Positions 17,565 to 27,155 are shown, numbered from the stretch's first letter. The stretch: DNA of 64,000 nucleotides from Paenibacillus lutrae (GCF_009757775.1 NZ_RHLK01000002.1:378113-442112); one strand, 5' to 3'. Numbers and translations: made by a program. Notes: generated by a model from the sequence alone, not told the origin.

Positions 17565-17798
17565 TTAGACACCCATGCGTCTTCTCTGATTGTTTGATTT
17601 TTTGGTCTGCTGGCTCTTCATCATCTGGGTTCCGGTAGACTGGTGCTTCTGCTGGCTGTTAGCCTGGGCTTGAGCGGCTTTCTTCTGGGCCATTTTCTGC
17701 TTCATAGCTTCTGCAAGGGATACTTTGCGTGGTTCAGCGGCTTCTGTTTCCTCAGCTGTTACTTCAGCAGATTGCGGTGTTTGTTGGTTCTCTGTCAT
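17565..17798 (-). CDS. Small low-complexity Gln/Lys-rich protein
   Basis: The 77-residue product has an acidic first third (EVTAEETEAAEP), a short amphipathic stretch (KVSLAEAMKQKMAQKKAA) and a polar basic tail rich in Q, S, K and N ending in RRRMGV. It looks largely disordered. I do not recognise it. The RBS GAGGTGA lies 7 bases before the ATG, which supports translation. Confidence 0.55.
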   Translation of the reverse strand: MTENQQTPQSAEVTAEETEAAEPRKVSLAEAMKQKMAQKKAAQAQANSQQKHQSTGTQMMKSQQTKKSNNQRRRMGV

Positions 17799-17863
17799 TT
17801 TATCACCTCATTTGGTTCATTGCTTCTAGTTTATTGGTTTTGCAGGTGCTTGACAATAGGGGA

Positions 17864-18064
17864 TCACGACTCTTGGACAATTTCCTGTACTCTGCCAACT
17901 TGTCCGTCCGTCAGTCTTACTTTAATCCCGTGGGGATGATTAGGGGAGTTGGTTAGAATATCTTTCACAATGCCCCTTGTTCTTTTGCCGGTACGCTGAT
18001 CCTGTTTGAGAACAATGTCAACCGTCAGGCCCGCGTGGATGTTTTTTCTAGTCTGGCCATTCAT
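17864..18064 (-). CDS. ywbE: YwbE family protein
   Basis: This 66-residue protein matches the YwbE family over its full length (GLTVDIVLKQDQRTGKRTRG, then HPHGIKVRLTDGQVGRVQ), probably a small beta-barrel. Its function is unknown. The start overlaps the stop of the upstream gene by 4 bp, so the two are translationally coupled. Confidence 0.88.
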   Translation of the reverse strand: MNGQTRKNIHAGLTVDIVLKQDQRTGKRTRGIVKDILTNSPNHPHGIKVRLTDGQVGRVQEIVQES

Positions 18065-18552
18065 GATGGATGTTCCTCCTTCTCCGTTTGCGAGGTTTCA
18101 ACACGCTGCTTACCGTGATCGGTTACGGCCGATTTGCGGGTCATTTTCTTGATTGAACCTGCCTGCTTGTACCGCAGCGCGGACCAATCGTCGTCCAGAG
18201 CGATCTGGCGGACAGGCTCGTAGCCTTCCGCAGCCAGAAGAGCGGCGACGCTTTCGCGGCTGCAATCGGAGCCTTTATATATTCGGGATGTTTTCTTCGG
18301 GTAACACAGCCACAGCAGTCCATCCGTGTCGAGAGCGGCTGCGCCCCGGACAGCCCCTTCTCTGATTTCTCCGTTGCTTGTGCCGAATACCTGAACGAAT
18401 GAATAAGATTCGCTTATAATCTGCGTGTGAATCTCGGCATCGAAAGCGGATAAGATTTCTTTATATTCCGGAGGGGCATTCAAGATCAGGATGGGCCGGC
18501 TTTGATCTTTGATCTGCAGTTTGCGTATGACGGACTGCTGTTCACCGGGCAT
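18061..18552 (-). CDS. Conserved hypothetical protein, DUF3052-like
   Basis: The 163-residue protein has a central domain (about 15-125) with GLLWLCYPKKTS and DDWSALRYK. This resembles the DUF3052-type family found in several phyla, which has no assigned function. The last 35 residues are polar and probably disordered. It is coupled to ywbE by a 4-bp overlap. Confidence 0.6.
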   Translation of the reverse strand: MPGEQQSVIRKLQIKDQSRPILILNAPPEYKEILSAFDAEIHTQIISESYSFVQVFGTSNGEIREGAVRGAAALDTDGLLWLCYPKKTSRIYKGSDCSRESVAALLAAEGYEPVRQIALDDDWSALRYKQAGSIKKMTRKSAVTDHGKQRVETSQTEKEEHPS

Positions 18553-18685
18553 AATGAATATCCTTTCTGCACAAGACCCGCTTATTCTGAGCGGCTGTGA
18601 ATGGAGAGTTAATTACTCGGACTCAGCTGCTTATTGATCTAATCTGTGCCAGCGTGCTGTATGGACTCAGAGACTTGAGCGCCTC

Positions 18686-19621
18686 TTAAGCCTTGGGAGC
18701 GAATACGCGGAGAAACTTGCCGGGTATGGCCGTCTCAAAGCGCATCAGCTTCCCCGTGGTCGGATGCTCGAATGAAATAACGCGGGCGTGGAGCCCGAGC
18801 CGCCCGATTGTATTCCGGGTGGAGCCGTACTTTTTGTCGCCGACAACCGGATGCCCCAAATCCTGCATGTGCACCCGAATCTGGTTTTTGCGTCCGGTCT
18901 CAAGCTGCACTTCCAGCAAAGAGTAGTCGGATGAGTTCTGAAGCACCTTGTAGTGGGTAACGGCTTTCAGTCCTCCGTTGTTCACCGGGCTGGAGTACAT
19001 CAGCAGTGTCTTGCTTTCTTTGAGCCAGGAGGTAATCGTGCCTTCCGGCTGCTTCACTTTTCTTTCGACTAAAGCGACATAGGAACGTTCGTGTACCGCT
19101 TCCTGCCACGCATTCTGCAGAGTCTGCTGGGCCTTCTCTGTTTTGGCGAAAAGCATAACGCCGGAAGTGTCGCGGTCAAGCCGGTGAACGACGAAAATCC
19201 GGTTCTTCGGATCGGACCGGCGTACATGTTCGGTCAGCTGCCAATAGGCGGTCAGCTCTTTTTCTTCGCCTCCGGCAATAGAAAGCATTCCGGCTTCCTT
19301 GTTGATGACGATCATATCTTCATCTTCGTGCAGAATATGGAGCCCGAGCGGTTTATCTTCCTCGGCCGTAATGTTCCACTGGATCGTCAGAACATCCCCG
19401 GCGGCAAGTGCGTGGTCATGACGGGTCGTCTTCTTGCCGTTGACGGAAACCTGCCCTCTCGACAGAATTCCTTTAACCGTATTTCTGCCTTTATGAGCCA
19501 GCTTCTCCAACAGGAATTTCATCAGCTCATCCGGCTGTTCGATCGTATAGCGCGTGGCTTTATCCGGTTTTGGAGCCGGTGTTTTTGTTTTGGGTGTAAA
19601 AGGGGGTCGCTGTTTTCGCAT
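18686..19621 (-). CDS. RluA-family pseudouridine synthase
   Basis: This 311-residue enzyme isomerises uridine to pseudouridine in rRNA or tRNA. It has an N-terminal S4 RNA-binding domain (about 30-85, NTVKGILSRGQVSVNGKKT) and the catalytic motif HRLDRDTSGVMLFAKT with the active aspartate. It ends with the family TGRKNQIRVHMQDLGHPVVG stretch. The target uridine cannot be deduced. Residues 1-25 are a Lys/Pro-rich leader. Confidence 0.92.
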   Translation of the reverse strand: MRKQRPPFTPKTKTPAPKPDKATRYTIEQPDELMKFLLEKLAHKGRNTVKGILSRGQVSVNGKKTTRHDHALAAGDVLTIQWNITAEEDKPLGLHILHEDEDMIVINKEAGMLSIAGGEEKELTAYWQLTEHVRRSDPKNRIFVVHRLDRDTSGVMLFAKTEKAQQTLQNAWQEAVHERSYVALVERKVKQPEGTITSWLKESKTLLMYSSPVNNGGLKAVTHYKVLQNSSDYSLLEVQLETGRKNQIRVHMQDLGHPVVGDKKYGSTRNTIGRLGLHARVISFEHPTTGKLMRFETAIPGKFLRVFAPKA

Positions 19622-19967
19622 AATACGCTCCTTAGGTTCTACTATCCACTAACTATAGCGTATAACCGGTGGAATTTCATCTCACGGCTTTCGTGATTCG
19701 TCCCTCTGCTAGTGATATAATGGTGAAAAGATAAACCTTTATCTATTTTCTGCCAAATGATCCGCTAATCATACTTCACTCGATGAAACATAACAAGCGC
19801 GATTCAGATGAGAAGACGTCGTTTTATTCGTAACCGGTTATAGATGTGCATGAAAATCAATTCCAGCTGCTGTCCTTTTCGACGATTACACGGACCTTGC
19901 TGCGGAATTTTTTTTATCGCTTTTCCTCAGAACCGTTGAACAAATCCGAGCAAAGAAGGAGAGAGTT
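19622..19967. other. Divergent intergenic region before the ABC exporter
   Basis: No gene is seen. A TATAAT at about 19716 on the plus strand lacks a convincing -35. The AAGGAGAGAG ribosome site of the ABC ATPase is at the right end. Confidence 0.35.
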
Positions 19968-20927
19968 ATGCCGCAGACGGAAGAGTTTTTAATTGATGTA
20001 GACGGTTTGATCAAAAAATACGGCAGCTTTACAGCGGTAAACGGTGTATCGTTCCAGGTCCGTAAAGGTGAAGTGTTCGGTTTACTCGGCCCTAACGGAG
20101 CCGGTAAAACGACGACGATAGAAATGATGGAAGGGCTTCGAAAGCCCGACGGAGGAGCGGCGCGGATTGCGGGATACGATACGATGCGCGAGCTGCGGCG
20201 GGTGAAGGAAGTGATCGGCGTTCAGCTGCAATCGACTTCTTTGTTCGATCTTCTGAAGGTTAGGGAGATCGTGGAAATGTACGCCAGCTTCTATCCGAAG
20301 TCAGTCCCCGTGGATCCGCTGCTGGCGGATATGACGCTCCAGGAGAAGGCCGGGGACCGCGTGAAGAACTTGTCGGGAGGCCAGAAACAGCGTCTTGCGA
20401 TAGCCATTGCGCTGGTCAACGATCCGCAGGTGCTGTTTCTGGACGAGCCTACCACGGGTCTGGATCCGCAGGCCCGGCGTACGCTGTGGGACATTATTCT
20501 GCGGCTGAAGGAGAGAGGCAAGACCATTGTCCTGTCGACTCATTACATGGATGAAGCGCACGTCCTGTGCGACCGGATTTGTCTGATCGACAAAGGCCGG
20601 GTCGTGGCGCTCGACACCCCGGCGAATCTGGTGCGCAGTCTGCAGTCCGAGAACGCGATTGAATTCCGGTTGCCGCATATCGAAGCCGCTTCTCAGCAAG
20701 TAAAGGCACAGCTGAAGCAGACATTAGGGCAGCTTGAGGGCGTCAAGCAGGTGGATCTGACCCGGGATACCTTGGTACTGTACACGGACCATCTCCAGCT
20801 GTCGCTTACGGGCTTGATCCGTGAAGCGGAGAAGCACGGCTGGAAGCTGTCGGATCTGCTGACACGGACGGCGACGCTGGAGGATGTGTTTATTCACATG
20901 ACGGGAAGGAGCCTGAGAGAAGGATGA
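19968..20927 (+). CDS. ABC-2 type exporter, ATP-binding subunit
   Basis: The 319-residue ATPase has Walker A GPNGAGKTTT, Q-loop VQLQST, signature LSGGQKQR, Walker B VLFLDEPTTGLD and H-loop STHYMDEA. The C-terminal 90 residues form the extra domain seen in DrrA/CcmA-like ATPases. It energises export by the following permease, whose start overlaps this stop by 4 bp (ATGA). The substrate is unknown. Drug, lipid or antimicrobial-peptide export is typical of the class. Confidence 0.93.
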   Translation: MPQTEEFLIDVDGLIKKYGSFTAVNGVSFQVRKGEVFGLLGPNGAGKTTTIEMMEGLRKPDGGAARIAGYDTMRELRRVKEVIGVQLQSTSLFDLLKVREIVEMYASFYPKSVPVDPLLADMTLQEKAGDRVKNLSGGQKQRLAIAIALVNDPQVLFLDEPTTGLDPQARRTLWDIILRLKERGKTIVLSTHYMDEAHVLCDRICLIDKGRVVALDTPANLVRSLQSENAIEFRLPHIEAASQQVKAQLKQTLGQLEGVKQVDLTRDTLVLYTDHLQLSLTGLIREAEKHGWKLSDLLTRTATLEDVFIHMTGRSLREG

Positions 20928-22024
20928 AAGCCTATACCCAATTGACACTGGCTCAGCTGAGGATTTTTATCCGCAACCGTCAGGTGCTGCTCTGGACGTT
21001 CCTGTTTCCCGTTTTCTTCATGGTGATGTTCGGCACGTTCTTCGGAGGCGGCGGTTCCGTCTCGCTGAGCGGTGTGGTCATTGACCAGGACAGCTCCCGG
21101 CAATCGGCCGCGCTCGTTCAGGCGCTGATGAAGACACCGGCCATGAAGCTGGTGCAAGAAGAGCATGCCGCTCCGGGCATGGAGCGGCTCAAAGAAGGCG
21201 ACCTGCAGATGGTCGTGATTATCCCGCCGGGATATGGCACGAAGCTGCAGGCAGCGGCCCGAGGCGGCGAGGCAGCCGCCCTGAACGTGTACTATGATCA
21301 GACGAATGTGATGACGTCTGAACTGGGTACAACCGTCGTTACACAGGTAGCCGACGGTATCTCCAAAGAGATGACCGGGTATCAGCCGGTCATTGCAGTC
21401 AAAGCGGAGGGCGTCCAGGCCCTGAAGCTCTCCTACATGGATTTCCTGGTGCCCGGTATCGTGTCGATGATGATTATGTCCAACAACCTGAACGGGGTGG
21501 CGGGACAGATCGCTTCCTGGCGGGAGAGAGGGATTCTGCGCCGGATGCAGAGTACGACGTTAACTTCGTCTACTTTTATTGCGTCGCAGATCACAGCGCG
21601 CCTGCTGCTTAACGGGATGCAGGCGGTTATCGTCCTGCTGATCGCTTCGCTCATTTTCGGCACCCATGTGAACGGTTCCTGGCTGCTTCTGCTATTATTC
21701 GTCATCTTGGGCACACTTGCTTTTATGTCCATCGGGTTCATTGTCGCTTCTTTAGCCAAGACACCGGAGAGCGCCGGACCTATCGCAGGATTTATTTCAT
21801 TCCCGATGCTGTTCCTCGGCGGTGTATTCTTCTCTGCCGATAACATCCCGTCTTTCCTGCAGCCGATCGTTAACGCGATCCCCATCACGCATTTGTCGAC
21901 GGCCATGAGACAGGTGATGAATGTGGGAGCCGATTTAACCGTATTATGGCCGCAGGCTCTTATTCTGGGAGGCTGGATGATTGTCGCGTTCGCTATCGCG
22001 AGCTTCACTTTCAAATGGGAATAG
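20924..22024 (+). CDS. ABC-2 type exporter, permease subunit
   Basis: The 366-residue permease has one N-terminal helix (about 22-40), a large extracytoplasmic domain (about 45-165) and five C-terminal helices (about 170-365). This is the layout of ABC2 membrane subunits of the YhgE/DrrB-like kind. It pairs with the upstream ATPase (4-bp overlap), and a terminator follows. The substrate is unknown. Confidence 0.9.
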   Translation: MKAYTQLTLAQLRIFIRNRQVLLWTFLFPVFFMVMFGTFFGGGGSVSLSGVVIDQDSSRQSAALVQALMKTPAMKLVQEEHAAPGMERLKEGDLQMVVIIPPGYGTKLQAAARGGEAAALNVYYDQTNVMTSELGTTVVTQVADGISKEMTGYQPVIAVKAEGVQALKLSYMDFLVPGIVSMMIMSNNLNGVAGQIASWRERGILRRMQSTTLTSSTFIASQITARLLLNGMQAVIVLLIASLIFGTHVNGSWLLLLLFVILGTLAFMSIGFIVASLAKTPESAGPIAGFISFPMLFLGGVFFSADNIPSFLQPIVNAIPITHLSTAMRQVMNVGADLTVLWPQALILGGWMIVAFAIASFTFKWE

Positions 22025-22102
22025 AGAGCCGGCCCGGATTTTCTGGTAAAGAATCGGAGTAACTTACGGCTCTTCCGGAGGCTAGAGACGCTTTTACTAT
22101 AC

Positions 22103-22152
22103 AGCTTGCAGACCCATCCTTTAATAAGGGATGGCTCTGTAAGCTTTTTTTG
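22103..22152 (+). terminator. Terminator of the ABC exporter operon
   Basis: AGCTTGCAGACCCATCC pairs imperfectly with GGATGGCTCTGTAAGCT and is followed by TTTTTT. The remainder of 22025-22455 shows nothing I can support as a gene. Confidence 0.8.
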
Positions 22153-22455
22153 GTAACTTATTTTTGTAAGTGATTATTAAGGGGATATACATTTCGCCGC
22201 ATTAGACTCTATGAGAGCAAATCGAACAGCAACAGCGGCGAAGCCGGACTGCTGTGGCGGTTTCGGGTTCTTTTCGTGTCCTGCTCTGTTTCCGGGCAGG
22301 TGTGTTCATGTCCGCCGCGGGAATTTTTTGCAAGGAACAAAACCGGCCGGCCATCCTCTTGTGTCTATGTGGGATATGATATTTCAGGTATACGTTACAC
22401 GGAAGGGGGAATGCTGATAAGGAAATAATGAGAGCGCTTTTAAGGAGGATGGGCG

Positions 22456-22683
22456 ATGATTTTATATCAATTGACTCAATGGATGCAGGAGCGTAGTCAT
22501 ATTCGTCAGGCGCTGCTCCAGGGATCCGGTGATGCCCATGAACTGCTTCTTCGTAAAAAGCAGCTGGAGAGGCAGCTTATGGAGCAGGCGGCGCGGTGGA
22601 GACACAGGTATCCGGAGGTTACGGCATTGCCGGCGGCTTCCCAGTATACTTCTTGGGCGGATGAACTGAATACCCGGTGGTAA
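22456..22683 (+). CDS. Small helical protein of unknown function
   Basis: The 75-residue product is strongly helical, with a heptad-like middle (LLLRKKQLERQLMEQAARW), and is mildly basic. TAAGGAGGATGGGCG precedes the ATG, an excellent ribosome site. I do not recognise the family. It lies between the ABC terminator and the radical SAM gene and may be co-transcribed with the latter. Confidence 0.55.
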   Translation: MILYQLTQWMQERSHIRQALLQGSGDAHELLLRKKQLERQLMEQAARWRHRYPEVTALPAASQYTSWADELNTRW

Positions 22684-22808
22684 GACAGTGATATTGAATT
22701 TGAGCCGATGAAGTAACGGATAGAGCGGAGCGCCTTTGTCAAGACTCCAGGGTTCGTGTAGAATAAGAACGATCCTTGATTTTATTGATAAAAGAGGTTA
22801 TTCCTAAC

Positions 22809-24578
22809 ATGAACATCGTTCTAGCCACGTTGAACGCCAAATATATTCACACCTCGCTTGCGCTGAGGTACTTGAAAGCTTTTAGTGAACCGGAATTCCC
22901 GGTTGATATAGCGGAATATACGATTAAAGATCCTGCTATGAATATCGTATCGGATCTGTACGGACGGAATCCCGATGTACTGGGATTCTCCTGCTACATC
23001 TGGAACATTGAAGAGACGCTTCGCGTAATCCGGATGATCAAGAAGATCCGTCCGGAGCTGACCATCGTGCTCGGGGGGCCGGAAGTGTCCTACGATACGG
23101 AAGAGTGGATGAAAACCGTTCCGGAAGTGGATTTTATCGTGATGGGCGAAGGCGAGGAGACATTCAAGCATTTTCTGCAGGAACTGTCTACAACGAAGAA
23201 GTTTCATTTTGTCTACGGCATTGCTTACCGCAAGGGTGAAGAAATCATTCTGACTCCCGGCCGTCCCAAATTGGATCTGAGCAGCATCCCGTCTCCTCAT
23301 TATTTTGAAGAGGATTTGAAAGACCTGGGGAACCGGGTCGTTTATTTTGAGACAAGCCGCGGCTGTCCTTTTTCCTGCCAATTCTGCCTGTCTTCGATCG
23401 AGGTCGGCGTCCGGTACTTTGATATGGAACGAACCAAAGCGGACATTCAGCATCTTATACGAAGCGGAGCCAAGCTGATTAAATTTGTAGACCGGACTTT
23501 TAACATTAAGCGTGATTATGCGCTGGAAATTTTCCAGTTCCTCATTGAGAATCACGAGGGCTGCGTCTTCCAGTTTGAAATTACCGCTGACATTATGCGT
23601 CCGGAAGTACTGGACTACTTGGCGGAGAATGCCCCCCCGGGTATCTTCCGTTTTGAAATCGGCGTACAGTCTACCAATGACGAGACGAACAACCTGGTCA
23701 AACGCCGGCAGAATTTCGCCAAGCTGACCCGTACCGTGACCAAAGTGCGCGAAAGCGGCAAAATCGACCAGCATCTCGATCTCATTGCGGGCTTGCCCGA
23801 GGAAGATTATAACTCGTTCCGGAAAACGTTCAACGATGTGTTTGCGCTCGGACCCGAAGAGCTTCAGCTCGGTTTTCTCAAAATGCTGAGGGGTACAGGG
23901 CTTCGCCTGGATGCGGAGAAATACGGGTATGTCTTTATGGATCAAGCGCCCTATGAAATTCTCGGCAATGACATTCTGCCTTTCACGGATCTGGTCAGAA
24001 TTAAACGTGTTGAGGACGTACTGGAGAAGTATTGGAATGCTCACCGCAGCGACCATACCGTCAAATATTTGATCGGTCAGGAGTTCGAATCCGCCTTCGA
24101 TTTCTTCCAGGAGTTCGGTGACTACTGGGAGGGGAGAGGCTGGCAGAAAATCGGACACCAGCTGGAAGATTTATTTACCCGTCTGCATGCTTTCCTCACC
24201 GATCGTTCCACCGCCAATATGGAGGTGATCGAGGGGCTGATGAAGCTGGATTATTTCCTTAATCACAAATACAAACCACGCAAAATCTGGTGGGAATTTA
24301 AGCTGGATAAAACCGGACAGGCAGAATTTATGCGCAGAGCCGCCGAGCATCCGGAAGCGTTCTCCGGCAACTTCCGCGCTCTGGGCATGGGAGAGAAGGA
24401 ACTGCACAAGCATGCGGTTGTCGAAGTGCTGCCATTTGATCTGGAAGCCTATCTCCGGGACGGCAGCCTGGGCCTCGACAAGAGGGAAGAATCACTTCTG
24501 CTGGCCGTGTTCCAGCCCGAAGCGGGCGGACGCCCATCGGTATACTCGATGCCGCTGGCATCGGCACCGCAGGCGTAG
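22809..24578 (+). CDS. B12-binding-domain radical SAM protein (DUF4080 type)
   Basis: The start is the ATG with GAGGTT upstream. An in-frame ATG 11 codons earlier lacks a site. The 589-residue protein has an N-terminal cobalamin-binding-like fold (about 1-140, LGFSCYIWNIEETLRVI, GGPEVSYD). A radical SAM core with CPFSCQFC follows, then a C-terminal DUF4080 domain. Class B radical SAM enzymes with this N-terminus often methylate or rearrange unactivated carbons, but the reaction of this subgroup is not established. Its genome neighbours give no hint. Confidence 0.88.
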   Translation: MNIVLATLNAKYIHTSLALRYLKAFSEPEFPVDIAEYTIKDPAMNIVSDLYGRNPDVLGFSCYIWNIEETLRVIRMIKKIRPELTIVLGGPEVSYDTEEWMKTVPEVDFIVMGEGEETFKHFLQELSTTKKFHFVYGIAYRKGEEIILTPGRPKLDLSSIPSPHYFEEDLKDLGNRVVYFETSRGCPFSCQFCLSSIEVGVRYFDMERTKADIQHLIRSGAKLIKFVDRTFNIKRDYALEIFQFLIENHEGCVFQFEITADIMRPEVLDYLAENAPPGIFRFEIGVQSTNDETNNLVKRRQNFAKLTRTVTKVRESGKIDQHLDLIAGLPEEDYNSFRKTFNDVFALGPEELQLGFLKMLRGTGLRLDAEKYGYVFMDQAPYEILGNDILPFTDLVRIKRVEDVLEKYWNAHRSDHTVKYLIGQEFESAFDFFQEFGDYWEGRGWQKIGHQLEDLFTRLHAFLTDRSTANMEVIEGLMKLDYFLNHKYKPRKIWWEFKLDKTGQAEFMRRAAEHPEAFSGNFRALGMGEKELHKHAVVEVLPFDLEAYLRDGSLGLDKREESLLLAVFQPEAGGRPSVYSMPLASAPQA

Positions 24579-24998
24579 TCGCGCTAACGTGTTAACATGT
24601 ATGAGCGGACGGGTCTAAGACATAGAGCGGCAACGAGGGACCGAGTATTCAGTGTCTCCCGCTGCCGCCTTGTATAGCGCCAGTCCTTGGCGACGAGTCA
24701 CACAAGGCGGATCACTAGAGGCTCCGGCACCCTTATGTTTAGGGCGGCCGGAGCCTGATTGTTTCACGGGGAACGCTGCGTTTGCTTCCGCCCATGGGCT
24801 TGCGCGCGAGTGCAGCAGCGACGGTTCCCGCGGCTGCACGGCTTCTTCGCGGGCTGTGTACGCTCAGCGTAACAAAGCCTCCGCGCCGGATGGGCGATTC
24901 GCCCAGACAGCAGCCGTGGACACTTGCTCTTGCTGGGGCTTCTCGCGCTGGGCTGCTCGTGGCAGCCGCCGCATGTCTACACTCGCTCTGTACGGAGT
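24579..24998. other. GC-rich, hairpin-dense non-coding stretch
   Basis: Open frames exist on both strands, but none has a ribosome site or recognisable product. Several inverted repeats follow in tandem: CCGCCTTGT / ACAAGGCGG (24665-24710), AGGCTCCGGC / GCCGGAGCCT (24719-24756), GTGCAGC / GCTGCAC (24810-24839) and TGGGCGA / TCGCCCA (24890-24904). It lies between two convergent genes. It could be a structured RNA, a decayed mobile element or simply GC-rich debris. Confidence 0.5.
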
Positions 24999-25030
24999 CT
25001 TGCCGACATGTACCGGTACATGTCGGCAAG
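24999..25030. repeat. Perfect 32-bp palindrome
   Basis: CTTGCCGACATGTACC is followed immediately by its exact reverse complement with no spacer. It sits 135 bp beyond the 3' end of the LacI-family gene. No T run follows on either strand, so it is not a standard terminator. A protein-binding site or cruciform is possible. Confidence 0.85.
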
Positions 25031-25164
25031 CCCCGGCGTTGCTGTAGTTTTAACTTCGCATGTTCTCACAATGATCTTAGTTAAAACACACACAGTCTCT
25101 ATTGCCAGCTGCCGCGCTGGCTTTCGTAGAGGCCGGCGCAGCAGCTCTTAGGCCGCGTCTCGCG

Positions 25165-26142
25165 TCAGACTGTCGCCCGCTCGATCAGGCGGAACGGCAG
25201 TTCGATGTGACGGACGGGTTCCTCTTGGTTCTGCAGCCGTTCAAGCAGCAGAGAGAAGGCGGTGCGTCCGATCTCGGTGAGCCGGTTATCAATCGTCGTG
25301 ATATCGAAGAGCCGTGAGATGGGGTGGTTGTCGAACGAGATGACCGCCAGGTCTTCCGGCACCCGGAGGCCGCACTTAATGGCCTCGCCGATCAGTCCCG
25401 CTGCGACCTGATCTCCCGCTACGAGAAGAGCCGTCGGCCGCAGCGGCATATCCATGAGCTGCCGCACTACCGCAGCGCCATCTTCGATGGAGTAGCACTG
25501 ATAGAACATGCAGTCCTCGCGGATGGGCAGATTCATTGAGGCAAGCGCATCCTCATAGGCGCGCCTGCGGTTGGTGCTGTTATAGCTGTGCCCCCGGCCG
25601 AGGCAATACCCGATACTGCGGTGGCCTTTGTCCAGCAGCAGCTGCATGGCTTGGCGGAAGCCCGCGTAATGGTCGATGTAAACGGAGGATATTTTATCGT
25701 TCTTGGCGTCTTCACAGGCAATAATGGGCCCGTACTGCGCATAAGCTTCGATACTTTTCCAGTCCAGGGAACGGGAACAGATGAGAAGTCCGTCGATCTG
25801 TTTGGTTTTCAGCATATTCAGAAGCTCGTTCTCTTTATTAACGGCATAGTTTGTCTGGGAGACAAGCAGGTGTACATTTGCCTTAAGTGCTTCTTCGGCG
25901 ATTCCTTCCATAATACTGTTAAAATAGGGCAGATTGATGTAAGGTATAATAACGCCAATCATGTTCGTCTTGCCTTTTATGAGGTGAACCGCATTTATAT
26001 TCGGAGAATAGTTGAGGCTTCGTACCACTTCAAGTACGGCTGCCCGCTTCTCCTCACTGACATAGGGGTGCTCATTCAATACACGGGATACGGTCGCAAC
26101 GGAGACGCCGGCCATTCTGGCGATATCTTTAATGTTGGCCAC
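25165..26142 (-). CDS. LacI/GalR-family transcriptional regulator
   Basis: The 325-residue regulator begins with the LacI helix-turn-helix and hinge (IKDIARMAGVSVATVSRVLN) and continues with a periplasmic-binding-protein-like sugar domain (about 60-325) of normal length. The effector is unknown. It diverges from a HAD phosphatase gene across 224 bp, so it may control that gene or itself. I found no clear operator there. AAGGAGG precedes the start. Confidence 0.9.
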   Translation of the reverse strand: MANIKDIARMAGVSVATVSRVLNEHPYVSEEKRAAVLEVVRSLNYSPNINAVHLIKGKTNMIGVIIPYINLPYFNSIMEGIAEEALKANVHLLVSQTNYAVNKENELLNMLKTKQIDGLLICSRSLDWKSIEAYAQYGPIIACEDAKNDKISSVYIDHYAGFRQAMQLLLDKGHRSIGYCLGRGHSYNSTNRRRAYEDALASMNLPIREDCMFYQCYSIEDGAAVVRQLMDMPLRPTALLVAGDQVAAGLIGEAIKCGLRVPEDLAVISFDNHPISRLFDITTIDNRLTEIGRTAFSLLLERLQNQEEPVRHIELPFRLIERATV

Positions 26143-26366
26143 AGCTGACGGCCTCCTTTCTGCCTTAAGTGTAAGGGGAATGGGAACTCCGCGTCAAAAA
26201 GTTTGCGAGAGAAAGCTTGACGTGAAAAGCATTTCATACTTTAAGCTTATATCGCAAGCCTCGAAGGGGACAGCCGGCGTAACCCGGCGGGGCGTTACGG
26301 CTGCCGCCGCGGGGCTTCACTGTAAGATCAGACAGAAAATGACGGGACCTGAAAGGGGTAGAAGAG

Positions 26367-27155
26367 ATGGAGAGAAGCATTGTATTTTTTGATATTGACG
26401 GCACTTTACTGGATGAGGACAAGCAGATCCCCGATTCTACGAGGAAAGCTGTCCGCATGCTGCAGGAAAGAGGCGTGTTTACTGCAATTGCTACAGGCCG
26501 CAATCCGGTCATGTTTGAGAATATCCTTGAAGAACTCAATATAGACTCCTTTGTCTCCATAAACGGGCAGTACGTCGTGTTTGAAGGACGTGAACTTTAC
26601 ACGCACCCCATGGACACGGATAAGCTGGCAGCGCTTGTCCAGAGGGCTGACGAGCAGGGGCATTCGCTGGCCTACTGCGGGCACCCCGATATCCGGGTGA
26701 GCAGCTTGAACCCGCACGTGATGGAGAGCTACGAAGGGCTTAAACTTCCTTGTCCGGACGCTGAACCGGATTTCTATAAACATTCTCCGGTATTTCAGGG
26801 ACATTTATTCTGCGATGCCGAATCCGAGAAGGAATATGCCAGGCTCTTCCCGCATTACCGGTTCGTCCGCTGGCATGAGCATGCGGTGGATGTGCTGCCT
26901 GAAGGAAGCTCCAAGGCAATCGGCATTCTCGAAATGCTTAAGGCAGTCGGCATCCCTAATGAGAATTGCTATGCTTTTGGCGATGGTCTCAATGATATCG
27001 AGATGCTGGCCTCTGTCGGAACCGGTATCGCGATGGGGAACGCCGTACCTGAAACGAAGGCGGCTGCAGATTATGTCACCTCTTCTTGTTCGGAAGACGG
27101 AATTCTTCGCGGTCTTATCGCCGTAGGACTTCTTCCCCAAGAAGCGCTGGTCTAA
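26367..27155 (+). CDS. Cof-type HAD-IIB phosphatase
   Basis: The 262-residue cytosolic phosphatase has HAD motif I FFDIDGTLLDE with both aspartates and ATGRNP of motif II. Lys180 is in the SSKAIGI stretch and motif IV is FGDGLNDIEML. The C2B cap lies between motifs II and III. The family hydrolyses sugar phosphates and similar metabolites, and the exact substrate is not deducible. Its divergent LacI neighbour suggests a sugar-phosphate role (inference). Confidence 0.9.
   Translation: MERSIVFFDIDGTLLDEDKQIPDSTRKAVRMLQERGVFTAIATGRNPVMFENILEELNIDSFVSINGQYVVFEGRELYTHPMDTDKLAALVQRADEQGHSLAYCGHPDIRVSSLNPHVMESYEGLKLPCPDAEPDFYKHSPVFQGHLFCDAESEKEYARLFPHYRFVRWHEHAVDVLPEGSSKAIGILEMLKAVGIPNENCYAFGDGLNDIEMLASVGTGIAMGNAVPETKAAADYVTSSCSEDGILRGLIAVGLLPQEALV

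Noticed and set aside
22211-22417. 68-codon frame between the ABC exporter and the 75-residue protein gene
   Set aside because: Cys/Arg-rich, lacks a ribosome site and shows no family pattern.
24652-25151. Several overlapping frames on both strands in the hairpin-rich region
   Set aside because: Cys/Arg/Ala-rich composition, no ribosome sites, and frames produced on both strands by the same GC-rich palindromic DNA.
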